This document shows positions 7,988 to 15,886 of a stretch of 64,000 bases of DNA, one piece after another; positions within the stretch are counted from its first letter, which is position 1, and each line of letters starts with the position of its first letter. Source of the DNA: Cellulophaga sp. BC115SP (lineage in GTDB: Bacteria > Bacteroidota > Bacteroidia > Cytophagales > Spirosomataceae). The stretch is taken from assembly GCF_009905545.1 (NCBI RefSeq), contig NZ_JAAALB010000002.1:186001-250000 (forward strand), read 5' to 3'. The position numbers were made by a program, and so were the translations under genes. The notes below the pieces were generated by a model, which saw nothing but the letters and a program-made list of their open reading frames with translations, was not told the DNA's origin and did no database searches.

Positions 7988-10606
7988 ATGAAAACACTAT
8001 ATATTGGTTTGCTGGCTATACTCTGTAGCTGGCCTTCTTCGCTTTCCGTTTATGCTCAATCCTGTGGATGTAATTTTACTATAACTAAGAGTGGGGCTTA
8101 CAGTCCCAGTAACTTCAATGCCCAACCGGGGCAAACTATTTGTGTTCAAGCTGGCACTTATACAAACCTATCTTTTAATAGCTTTCAAGGGACAGATAGC
8201 CAACCCATCATTATAAAAAATTGTGGAGGACAGGTCATCATTCAAAATACTACGAATGCCGTAGCCATCAACTTTTCGAAAAGTAAATTCATGAAGCTAT
8301 CAGGAATAGGTGATGCAAATGTTAATTATGGATTTAAAGTAGCGGGCACAGGTAATAACAGTAGAGGCATTAGTATTGCCGATAAAAGTAGCAATATTGA
8401 AGTAGAGAAAATTGAGATTCAAAATGTTCAAGGTGCGGGTATTGTAGCACGTACAGAACTCGCATGTGATAGCACTACATGGAGAGATTATTATACCATG
8501 AGAGCCATTAAAATACATGATAATTATGTTCATGATGTAGTGGGAGAAGGTATCGCAGTAGGCGAGCCATCCTATGGCACTCCCAAAACTATCAACTGCA
8601 ATGGTGTAAGTGTATCTAAGTTTACACACCTTATTGTAGGTCTTGAAATATATAATAACATCTTTGAGCGCACAGGTAGTAAAGGCATCCAATATGCCAA
8701 TTCACCCGACGCACAGGTACACCATAATATGATTAAAAATTGTGGAAAAGTGCCAGGCTCAACCACTCTCAACAATGCCGTGGCCATGAATGGCGGCGCT
8801 GGCGGGAATTTTTATAATAATACCATTCTGGATGCTGAAGGAGCAGCCATTGTGATGTTTGGTTTTCTAGGAAACCAAATGATATATAACAACCTAATTG
8901 TCAGACCAAAAGGCAACGCCATTTTCTCAGATTCTCGTCCTGGCTCGATCCCTGATACCTATTTACGTATTGCTCAAAACACGATTATCTCTCCCCAAAC
9001 TGAGGCATTGAAACTGTACAGCTCGATCCATAATTATGAGATTGTAAACAATGTGATGTTAAACTCAGGAGTAGGGAAATTCATTTCGCCACTCTCCTCA
9101 TCGGTTAGAATAAATGCCCGAAAAAATTATCTTAACGGTGTAGTGGATGCATCGTTTTATGAAAATACTAGTGCCGAGAATTATCGTCCGCTAAGTCATG
9201 CTCCTGTGATTAATAAAGGCGAAAACTTAAGCGCTTGGGGTATCACAACGGATATAACAGACCAGCCTCGACCAAACGGTGGTGACTTTGATATTGGTTG
9301 TTTTGAATCGGCATCGGCAGTAGCTACCTATGTTCCTAGCTCATGTGATTATACTATTATTCAAAGTGGTGATTATTCTGCCTTAAACCTAAGCGCTGGA
9401 CCAGGCAATACTGTTTGTATTCAAGCGGGAACCTACACAGGACTCAAATTTATTGGACTCAATGGTACAGCCAACGAGCCAATTATTTATAGAAATCTTG
9501 GAGGGCAAGTAATTTTTCAAAATACGACTAACAATCAAAATGGTTTAAATTTTGATAACTGCCGTTATTTCAAAGTAACTGGCACGGGAGACCCTAATGT
9601 TTATTATGGACTAAAAGTAGCTAAAACAGGCTCTGGAGGCATGGGAATCACAGTAGGTGGCAAAAGTAGTGACTGCGAAATTGAACGTGTAGAAATTTCT
9701 AATACTGGCTTTGCTGGTATTATGGCAAAAACTGACCCCAACTGCGATTCGACTACATGGAGGGGGAACTTCACCATGTATAATGTCAAAATTCATGACA
9801 ATTATATCCATGATGTCCCTGGTGAAGGCTTGTATATTGGTAATTCGTTTGCTGCTGGAGGAATGACTATCAACTGCAATGGCGTAAGCAAAGTAGTACC
9901 TCCTCACAATATTTATGGTCTTCAGGTTTATAACAATCAGTTAGAAAGAACGGGGTGCGAAGGCATACAGTTTGGTTGTTCTGTGGATGCCTTAGTACAC
10001 GACAATACTATGATAGATACAGGAATTAGCCCGTTTGATGCCTATCAGGCTAATGGCATACAGATAGGCGGAGGTTCTGGTGGGCTATGCTATAACAATA
10101 AAGTCGTCAATGCTAGAGGAACGGGTATTATTATGGTAGGTTTTTTGGGTAATCAATCTGTATTCAATAATGTTATCGTGAACTCAGGTTATAATGGCAT
10201 TTTTGCAGATTCTCGCTCCTGCTCTATCCCAAATACTTACTTAAGAATAGCCAACAATTCAATTATAGGCTCTGCTAGTGATGCCATCAAATTATACAGT
10301 TTGATTCATACGCATGAGGTCGTCAATAATTTAATTGCCAATCCAGCCACTGGGAAGTATATCGTTAAATTGGGCAGTCCAGTGATTGTAAACGAGCGTA
10401 ACAACTTCAAAACACTGGATATAAGTCAGGCACAACTCAATAATCCTAGCAATGGTAATTACTACCCTATAGTTGGTTCTCCACTGGTCAACACTGGCGA
10501 AAACCTTTTACTTTGGGGTATCTCTTTTGACAGAGATAACAATGCAAGACCTTACGGCAGTACACATGATATTGGCGCATTTGAATTAATTCCTCCAGGC
10601 GGTTGA
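7988..10606 (+). CDS. Secreted protein of two tandem right-handed beta-helix modules
   Basis: An 872-residue exported protein (signal peptide to about residue 23, ending VYAQS) made of two homologous copies of about 430 residues. Copy 1 (about 25-450) and copy 2 (about 453-872) line up along their length: each starts with a C-x-x-TI/S-G-Y-S block and QPGQTICVQAGTYTNL / GPGNTVCIQAGTYTGL, then CDSTTWR, IHDNYVHDV, GFLGNQ, SIPDTYLRIA / SIPNTYLRIA, and ends DIGCFE or DIGAFE. The spaced Asn/Gly/Val pattern (IYNNIFERTGSKGIQ) is that of pectate-lyase-like parallel beta-helices, and the C-terminal DIGAFE motif is common in such Bacteroidota proteins. No catalytic site could be pinned down and no T9SS sorting tail is obvious. 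Proximity to the pectin island is suggestive only. The gene is flanked by its own terminator. Confidence 0.82.
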   Translation: MKTLYIGLLAILCSWPSSLSVYAQSCGCNFTITKSGAYSPSNFNAQPGQTICVQAGTYTNLSFNSFQGTDSQPIIIKNCGGQVIIQNTTNAVAINFSKSKFMKLSGIGDANVNYGFKVAGTGNNSRGISIADKSSNIEVEKIEIQNVQGAGIVARTELACDSTTWRDYYTMRAIKIHDNYVHDVVGEGIAVGEPSYGTPKTINCNGVSVSKFTHLIVGLEIYNNIFERTGSKGIQYANSPDAQVHHNMIKNCGKVPGSTTLNNAVAMNGGAGGNFYNNTILDAEGAAIVMFGFLGNQMIYNNLIVRPKGNAIFSDSRPGSIPDTYLRIAQNTIISPQTEALKLYSSIHNYEIVNNVMLNSGVGKFISPLSSSVRINARKNYLNGVVDASFYENTSAENYRPLSHAPVINKGENLSAWGITTDITDQPRPNGGDFDIGCFESASAVATYVPSSCDYTIIQSGDYSALNLSAGPGNTVCIQAGTYTGLKFIGLNGTANEPIIYRNLGGQVIFQNTTNNQNGLNFDNCRYFKVTGTGDPNVYYGLKVAKTGSGGMGITVGGKSSDCEIERVEISNTGFAGIMAKTDPNCDSTTWRGNFTMYNVKIHDNYIHDVPGEGLYIGNSFAAGGMTINCNGVSKVVPPHNIYGLQVYNNQLERTGCEGIQFGCSVDALVHDNTMIDTGISPFDAYQANGIQIGGGSGGLCYNNKVVNARGTGIIMVGFLGNQSVFNNVIVNSGYNGIFADSRSCSIPNTYLRIANNSIIGSASDAIKLYSLIHTHEVVNNLIANPATGKYIVKLGSPVIVNERNNFKTLDISQAQLNNPSNGNYYPIVGSPLVNTGENLLLWGISFDRDNNARPYGSTHDIGAFELIPPGG

Positions 10607-10632
10607 GTATTTGGATAAATTCTTCTGTTTTT

Positions 10633-10677
10633 CCTCATGTTGTGGCATAAAGTACAGTCACGACGTGAGGATTTTTT
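10633..10677 (+). terminator. Intrinsic terminator after the beta-helix gene
   Basis: CCTCATGTTGTG pairs with CACGACGTGAGG (12 bp including two G-T pairs, 14-nt loop), followed by ATTTTTT. Confidence 0.75.
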
Positions 10678-10785
10678 ATTTAAAAAGCGATAAGTATCAT
10701 TTCTTATAAATTGGGAAAGTGATTTTTTTTATTGATTTTTAACAAAAAAGTAACAAAACCTTATTGAGGTTATCTTAATTTATCC

Positions 10786-11913
10786 ATGCAAGAAATTATT
10801 ATCAAAGAAGTTATAAGTCCAAGCGAACTCAAAACATTCGTTTATCTTTCTGAAGAACTCCATGAGAAACGCCCAAATTGGGTACCTCCTATTTATGCAG
10901 ACGAATGGATTTTCTTTGATCATAAAAAAAATCCTGCCTTCGAAGTCGCAGATACTATCTTATTTTTGGCCTATATGAATGATAAGCCCGTAGGTAAAAT
11001 CATGGGCATTATTCATCGTGAATACAACGAACTTCAGCATATTAAAGAGGCTCGTTTTTTTCATTTAGATAGTATTGAAAATATTGATGTAGTAAAATTG
11101 TTGATAGACGCAGTCCAGAGTTGGGCAAAAGCTCAACACATGGAAACTCTGGTAGGTCCGTTTGGATTTTCTGAAAAAGACCCACAGGGCTTCCAGATAG
11201 AAGGGTTTGAATATTTACCTGTCATCGCTACTGCCACAAACCCACCTTATTTACCTCAATTCTTAGAAACATTAGGTTTTGATAAATTGACAGATTGCGT
11301 GGTTTATAAAATTGACATTCCTGCTGAAATACCTCCATTTTATCAAAGAATTTTCGACCGAGCACAGCGTAATCCCAACATTAAGCTACTTAATTTTACG
11401 TCAAAAAAAGCACTTAAACCTTACGTAGTTCCAATCTTTCGGTTGGTAAACGAAACCTATAAAGATCTACTAGGCTTTGTTCCACTTTCGGAGGCTGAAA
11501 TGCAAAAAATTGCTAAAGCGTATCTTCCAATACTAGACCCAGACTTTGTCAAAATAATTGTTGACGAAAACAATGAACCCATTGCCTTTGTCGTGGGCTT
11601 ACCTGATATGAGTAGAGGTTTGAAAAAAGCTCGTGGCAGATTATTTCCTTTTGGATTTATCCATATCCTTTTGGACGCACGAAAAAACAAGCAATTAGAT
11701 TTGTTGTTAGGTGCCGTAAAACCCAATTACAGAGGTTTGGGCTTAACCACGCTTCTAGGTGTAAGTATGATACAAGCTGCACAAAAACGAAAGATGGAAT
11801 TTATGGATACGCATTTGGTACTAGAAACTAACCATACCATGCGTGGGGAAGCTGAAAAGTTGAATGGAGAGGTTTATAAAAAGTATAGAATTTTCCAGAA
11901 AGCCATTCTTTAG
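10786..11913 (+). CDS. Conserved cytoplasmic protein with GNAT-like C-terminal half
   Basis: A 375-residue soluble protein with no signal or membrane segment. The N-terminal half carries LHEKRPNWVPPIYADEW, KNPAFEVADTILFLAY and DKPVGKIMGIIHREYNE, then GPFGFSEKDPQGFQIEGFEY; the second half carries VKPNYRGLGLTTLLGVSMIQ, which resembles the acetyl-CoA-binding R/Q-x-x-G-x-G/A loop of GNAT acetyltransferases, and LVLETNHTMRGEAEKL. This combination matches a conserved bacterial family usually annotated as hypothetical or as N-acetyltransferase (relatives of E. coli YghO). Substrate unknown. It is a single gene, convergent with the synthase gene at 12158. Confidence 0.6.
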   Translation: MQEIIIKEVISPSELKTFVYLSEELHEKRPNWVPPIYADEWIFFDHKKNPAFEVADTILFLAYMNDKPVGKIMGIIHREYNELQHIKEARFFHLDSIENIDVVKLLIDAVQSWAKAQHMETLVGPFGFSEKDPQGFQIEGFEYLPVIATATNPPYLPQFLETLGFDKLTDCVVYKIDIPAEIPPFYQRIFDRAQRNPNIKLLNFTSKKALKPYVVPIFRLVNETYKDLLGFVPLSEAEMQKIAKAYLPILDPDFVKIIVDENNEPIAFVVGLPDMSRGLKKARGRLFPFGFIHILLDARKNKQLDLLLGAVKPNYRGLGLTTLLGVSMIQAAQKRKMEFMDTHLVLETNHTMRGEAEKLNGEVYKKYRIFQKAIL

Positions 11914-11953
11914 TAAGTTATTGGGCAAAATTAAAATAATTTTACCCGCAATA

Positions 11954-12051
11954 AGCAGTAAGCTTTACGCCGTATGCTGAAATCGTAAAAGTGTTTATAA
12001 TAAAATCATGATTACTTTTTGATAAATGCCTACGGCTTACAGCCTAAAGCA
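11954..12051. repeat. GC-type heptad array with inverted partner
   Basis: Four heptads at 11954-11981 (AGCAGTA, AGCTTTA, CGCCGTA, TGCTGAA) are matched by inverted-type heptads at 12024-12051 (AAATGCC, TACGGCT, TACAGCC, TAAAGCA). They could fold into an imperfect hairpin between the two convergent genes, ahead of the terminator. Confidence 0.6.
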
Positions 12052-12113
12052 CTTTAATGGCATTGATTATCAAAATCATTTTCAAATCCGCACATTTTCA
12101 ATTTTTCAAATTG

Positions 12114-12153
12114 AAAAAAAATCCCTTCAGTTTTGAAGCTGAAGGGATTTTTT
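12114..12153. terminator. Bidirectional terminator between convergent genes
   Basis: ATCCCTTCAG and CTGAAGGGAT form a 10-bp perfect stem extended by A-run/T-run pairing on both sides. It serves the plus-strand gene ending at 11913 and the minus-strand gene ending at 12158. Confidence 0.9.
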
Positions 12154-12157
12154 AATT

Positions 12158-13372
12158 CTAATATTCGTGTGGAAGTGCTACGTCAACCAATTCGTTCCAA
12201 GGTAAACCGTGAACGTTCAACATTGCCATAAATGGATCTGGATTCATTTCCTCGCAGTTCCAAACACCTGGCTTGAACCATTCGCCAGTAATCATCATCA
12301 TAGCGCCAAGCATAGCAGGTACACCAGTCGTGTAACTTACCCCTTGTGCTTGAACTTCACTCCAGCAATCTTGGTGCTTACAGTTGTTCCAAACATAGTA
12401 AGTTCTATCTTTACCATCTTTGATACCTTTGATTTGGCAACCAATAGAAGTTTCACCTGTATAGTTTTCTCCTAAAGTTCCTGGCTCTGGCAATACCGCT
12501 TTCAAGAACTCTAAAGGTACAATATCAATACCTTTAAATTTGATTGGCTCGATTGAAGTCATACCTACATTTTGAAGTACGTTCAAGTGAGTCAAATATT
12601 GCTGACCGAAAGTCATCCAGAAACGAGCACGTTTAATCGTTGGGAAGTTTTTCACCAAAGATTCTAACTCTTCGTGATACAACACATACGATTCTTTCGG
12701 ACCGATACCAGGATAATCAATAGCTTTGTGGATTGACATTGGAGGAATTTCTACCCACTCTCCATTTTCCCAATAACGACCGTTTTGAGTAATCTCACGG
12801 ATGTTAATTTCAGGATTGAAATTGGTAGCAAAAGCCTTACCATGGTCACCAGCGTTACAGTCGATGATATCCAAGTAATGCATTTCGTCGAAATGATGCT
12901 TGTTGGCATAAGCCGTGTACACTTGTGTTACACCTGGGTCGAAACCACAACCCAACAAAGCCATCAAACCAGCTTGTTCGAAACGCTCCTTATAAGCCCA
13001 TTGCCAAGAGTATTCAAACTTAGCTACGTCTTTTGGCTCATAGTTAGCAGTATCCATATAGTGTACGCCTGTCTCAAGACAAGCATCCATAATGGTCAAA
13101 TCTTGGTACGGCAATGCCACGTTGATAACCATCCAAGGTTTCACTTCGTTGATAAGTGCAACCAATTCTGGTACGTTGTCAGCGTCAACTTGTGCAGTTT
13201 GCACAGGTGTTGGCAAACCTATTTTAGCACATTCTTCTGCGATGGCATCGCATTTACTCTTGGTACGGCTCGCCAATACGACCTCCGAAAACACGTCGGG
13301 ATTCATGGCACATTTTTTCGCTACCACATTTCCTACACCACCAGCACCAATGATTAAAACTTTCTTGCCCAT
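12158..13372 (-). CDS. Carboxynorspermidine synthase (saccharopine dehydrogenase family)
   Basis: NADPH-dependent reductive condensation of aspartate semialdehyde with a diamine to carboxynorspermidine or carboxyspermidine, in the alternative polyamine route of many gut and environmental bacteria. The 404-residue protein opens with a Rossmann motif VLIIGAGGVGNVVAKKCA and continues with VVLASRT, INVALPYQDLTIMDACLETG, GVHYMDTANYEP and LMALLGCGFDPGVTQVY, all typical of the CANSDH branch of the saccharopine dehydrogenase superfamily. Length is normal for that branch. The partner decarboxylase NspC is not in the window, so the pathway call rests on family resemblance. It stands alone on its strand, with a bidirectional terminator downstream. 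Confidence 0.85.
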   Translation of the reverse strand: MGKKVLIIGAGGVGNVVAKKCAMNPDVFSEVVLASRTKSKCDAIAEECAKIGLPTPVQTAQVDADNVPELVALINEVKPWMVINVALPYQDLTIMDACLETGVHYMDTANYEPKDVAKFEYSWQWAYKERFEQAGLMALLGCGFDPGVTQVYTAYANKHHFDEMHYLDIIDCNAGDHGKAFATNFNPEINIREITQNGRYWENGEWVEIPPMSIHKAIDYPGIGPKESYVLYHEELESLVKNFPTIKRARFWMTFGQQYLTHLNVLQNVGMTSIEPIKFKGIDIVPLEFLKAVLPEPGTLGENYTGETSIGCQIKGIKDGKDRTYYVWNNCKHQDCWSEVQAQGVSYTTGVPAMLGAMMMITGEWFKPGVWNCEEMNPDPFMAMLNVHGLPWNELVDVALPHEY

Positions 13373-13586
13373 TCCTTAATGTAAATGTAAATGATTGAGT
13401 TATGAATGAAAATATTGGCGCAAAATTACATAATTTCAAGATAGCTTTCGCATTAAGACCTTGTTAAATTTGTTTTTGGAAAAAGTGGTTCCGATTTAAG
13501 ACATTTTGCACTAGTCTTTCTAAAAACATATTTGATTCCTTATTGAGAGATTGTTTGAAGAGCGCTTTTTTTACCAGTAAATCCCT

Positions 13587-13594
13587 TACTTTTG
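13587..13594 (+). promoter_or_regulatory. Candidate -7 box for the AEC transporter
   Basis: TACTTTTG fits TAnnTTTG and ends 37 bp before the start at 13632. The 13373-13631 gap holds nothing else recognisable. Confidence 0.4.
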
Positions 13595-13631
13595 CGTCTT
13601 TTTAGCATAAAAGACATATATCCCCTTCACG

Positions 13632-14567
13632 ATGAATCCTACTAATGCTGTTTTTATAACTGCTTTATCCATTATTGGTCTTGGCTTTTTCCTCAAATAT
13701 AAAGGCATTATTACTGAGAAAGAAGGTAAAATTATCACCAAACTTTTGGTACATACTACCTTTCCAGCTTTGGTTTTTGTTACTATTATGCGAGTTAAAA
13801 TCGAAGCGGATTTGTTATTGCTTCCAATTTTTTGCATCAGTTTCAGTGCTATTTCCATGACGATTGCAGGTTTGCTTTTCAAAAGTCAAACTAAGCAACT
13901 GCGTGGTTTATTGACTATGGCAAGCGGTGGTTTTAACTTAGGACTATTTGCATTTCCACTTATTGAAGGCATTTGGGGACCCGAAGGGATGGTATTCGCA
14001 GCTTTATTTGATATGGGTAACTCTATTGTGGTGTTTTGTATGGTATATGGGACTGGGGTTGTTTTTGCAGAAACTAACGAAGCTCAAGCCGTCAGAAAAA
14101 GAGAGAAACTCAAAAAGGCATTTCTCAAAATCTTTACGCTCCTACCCTTTCAGGCTATGTTGTTAGGCTTATTTGTTAACTTAACCAAACTTGAATTACC
14201 AGAGGTCTTGGTTAATATTATTGATATTTTGGCGAAAGGAAATAAGGTGTTGGTATTGCTAATTATGGGTATTTATTTGAGCATTGAGCTTAAACCAGAA
14301 ATTTTCAAAAAAATCGCTAGCGTATTGGTTATCCGTTATGCTGTTGGTTTAACCATGGGTTTTTTATTGTATTACAATCTTCCTTTCGAGCCTCTGTATC
14401 GCAGTATCGTCTTAATCTGTATGATTCTGCCTGTAGGGATGACTTTGCTCCCATTTGCTGATGAGTTAGGATATGACTCCAAAATTGCTGGGCTTTTAGT
14501 CAATATTTCGATGATTATTAGTTTTGCGTTGATGTGGGGCTTGGTACTCGGAATGGGACTTCGGTAA
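13632..14567 (+). CDS. AEC (auxin efflux carrier) family transporter
   Basis: A 311-residue integral membrane protein with about ten hydrophobic segments arranged as two five-helix halves, as in the AEC/bile-acid-sodium-symporter fold. Recognisable stretches are VHTTFPALVFVTIMRVKIEA, GGFNLGLFAFPLIEGIWG and the C-terminal ILPVGMTLLPFADELGYDS. Members export or exchange organic acids, including malate in some bacteria. The substrate cannot be told from sequence. It lies head-to-tail with the EamA transporter at 14897, 329 bp away, with a separate candidate promoter, so they are probably independent units. Confidence 0.85.
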   Translation: MNPTNAVFITALSIIGLGFFLKYKGIITEKEGKIITKLLVHTTFPALVFVTIMRVKIEADLLLLPIFCISFSAISMTIAGLLFKSQTKQLRGLLTMASGGFNLGLFAFPLIEGIWGPEGMVFAALFDMGNSIVVFCMVYGTGVVFAETNEAQAVRKREKLKKAFLKIFTLLPFQAMLLGLFVNLTKLELPEVLVNIIDILAKGNKVLVLLIMGIYLSIELKPEIFKKIASVLVIRYAVGLTMGFLLYYNLPFEPLYRSIVLICMILPVGMTLLPFADELGYDSKIAGLLVNISMIISFALMWGLVLGMGLR

Positions 14568-14595
14568 GTGCTGAGTTGGGAGTTTTGAGTGAGGA
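14568..14595. repeat. Heptad array directly after the AEC stop codon
   Basis: Four 7-bp units of form GTNNNGA (GTGCTGA, GTTGGGA, GTTTTGA, GTGAGGA) start at the base after the stop codon. No long inverted partner was found nearby. Confidence 0.55.
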
Positions 14596-14630
14596 GTTGT
14601 CCTTTGTCCTTTTTCACTGAATTTTGAAAA

Positions 14631-14682
14631 ACAGTTTAAAACTGTTTAAAAAAGTAAGTCCAAGACTAAGTCTTGAACTAGG
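14631..14682. repeat. Dispersed intergenic repeat family A, copy 1
   Basis: Fifty-two bases beginning ACAGTTTAAAACTGT and containing AGTCCAAGACTAAGTCTTGA. CAAGACTAAGTCTTG is an inverted repeat around a single A. It is nearly identical to 48517-48567 and closely related to 19036-19085, 18336-18384 and 40211-40237. Confidence 0.75.
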
Positions 14683-14848
14683 AACTTCAATTTTGTCCAG
14701 TAATCAGAAACCCACACTACCTCTTAAATTATCTACTTGAAAAACAGGAGATTAACTGTTTTATTGCTATTTTCAACCTGAAATATTACTATTAGAGTTT
14801 GTTTTTGGATTTTTCTAAAACTATTAAGTATAAACCACTAGATAACTC

Positions 14849-14856
14849 TAATTTTG
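14849..14856 (+). promoter_or_regulatory. Candidate -7 box for the EamA transporter
   Basis: TAATTTTG fits TAnnTTTG and lies 41 bp before the chosen ATG at 14897. Confidence 0.4.
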
Positions 14857-14896
14857 CGACCTCAAAATACTTTTGTCGAAGGACAAATCTTACATT

Positions 14897-15793
14897 ATGA
14901 ATAGTCAGCAAAGAATCGCAGGGTTTGGATTAGCCATTTTTGCCGCCATCACATGGGGCGTTTCAGGAACATTTGGGCAGTTTTTATTTAGTCAACGAGG
15001 TATCAATCCTGGTTGGCTAGTAACGCTACGTTTGTTAGTAGCGGGTAGTATTTTATTGATGATTGCCCTTTTTCGTGGTTTAGATTTATGGAAAATTTGG
15101 AGTAACAAAAGAGATACACTGTTGCTTCTGGCATTTAGTGTGTTAGGAATGGTGGCAGTACAATACACTTATTTTGAAGCAATTCATAAGTCAAACGCTG
15201 CAACAGCTACCGTTTTACAATATATGGGACCTGTTTTTATTGCGATATATATGGCTTTTAAACAGAGAAGGTTACCCAATTTTATTGAATTTGTAGCTAT
15301 TATTTTAGCTCTTTCTGGCACATTTTTATTGGTTACCCATGGCAAGTTTGGAAGTTTGGCTATCTCTACTGAAGGTCTTCTGTGGGGCATTGCGTCCGCA
15401 GTTGCCCTAGCGATTTATAGCTTATTACCTGTTGGTTTGATGAATCGCTACGAAGTGACTACCGTAATTGGTTGGGCAATGTTTGTGGGAGGTGTTATTT
15501 TTAGTTGTGTTTTTGCGCCTTGGAAAGTATCAGGCACTTGGGATTCGCAGTCTTTTGCTTACACGGGTTTTATCCTATTGTTGGGTAGCTTGGCAGCATT
15601 TTATGCCTTTTTGAAAGCAGTAACCATTGTTGGAGCTCAAACCAGTAGTTTGCTTGCCTGCGCAGAACCTCTTTCTTCTACTGCGATGGCTATTTTCTGG
15701 TTGAATACCCCTTTTGGCAAAATTGATATGTTAGGAAGCTTCATGATTATGCTCACGATAGGTGTATTAGCACTTTTTGGTAGAAAAAACTAA
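14897..15793 (+). CDS. EamA/DMT-family transporter
   Basis: About 298 residues with ten predicted membrane helices in two EamA repeats; the first begins GFGLAIFAAITWGVSGTFGQ and the second LLWGIASAVALAIYSLLPVG. The C-terminal repeat contains VTIVGAQTSSLLACAEPLSS, the usual DMT end motif. Such proteins export or import metabolites such as amino acids or amines; the substrate is unknown. A TTG codon at 14873 is in frame, but the ATG at 14897 places the start just before the first helix and a suitable distance from a -7 box, so it is preferred. It is convergent with the BlaR1-like gene. Confidence 0.85.
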   Translation: MNSQQRIAGFGLAIFAAITWGVSGTFGQFLFSQRGINPGWLVTLRLLVAGSILLMIALFRGLDLWKIWSNKRDTLLLLAFSVLGMVAVQYTYFEAIHKSNAATATVLQYMGPVFIAIYMAFKQRRLPNFIEFVAIILALSGTFLLVTHGKFGSLAISTEGLLWGIASAVALAIYSLLPVGLMNRYEVTTVIGWAMFVGGVIFSCVFAPWKVSGTWDSQSFAYTGFILLLGSLAAFYAFLKAVTIVGAQTSSLLACAEPLSSTAMAIFWLNTPFGKIDMLGSFMIMLTIGVLALFGRKN

Positions 15794-15810
15794 AATAGAC
15801 TTAGCTATGA

Positions 15811-15876
15811 TTTAGTGAGTTGTGGTTGAGTGATTGTGTGATTTTTAAAATAATCACTCAACCACCATTCACTAAA
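15811..15876. repeat. Heptad hairpin between convergent genes, possible terminator
   Basis: Two 25-nt arms (15811-15835 and 15852-15876) are complementary at 23 of 25 positions; the left arm reads TTTAGTG, AGTTGTG, GTTGAGT in 7-bp steps. The hairpin sits between the EamA stop and the BlaR1-like stop. There is no T-run after it, so any terminator role is uncertain. Confidence 0.65.
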
Positions 15877-15886
15877 TTTAAGATGT

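Noticed and set aside
8300-9907. Minus-strand frames inside the beta-helix gene
   Set aside because: Shadows of repeated coding sequence; the plus frame has a signal peptide and a clear internal duplication.
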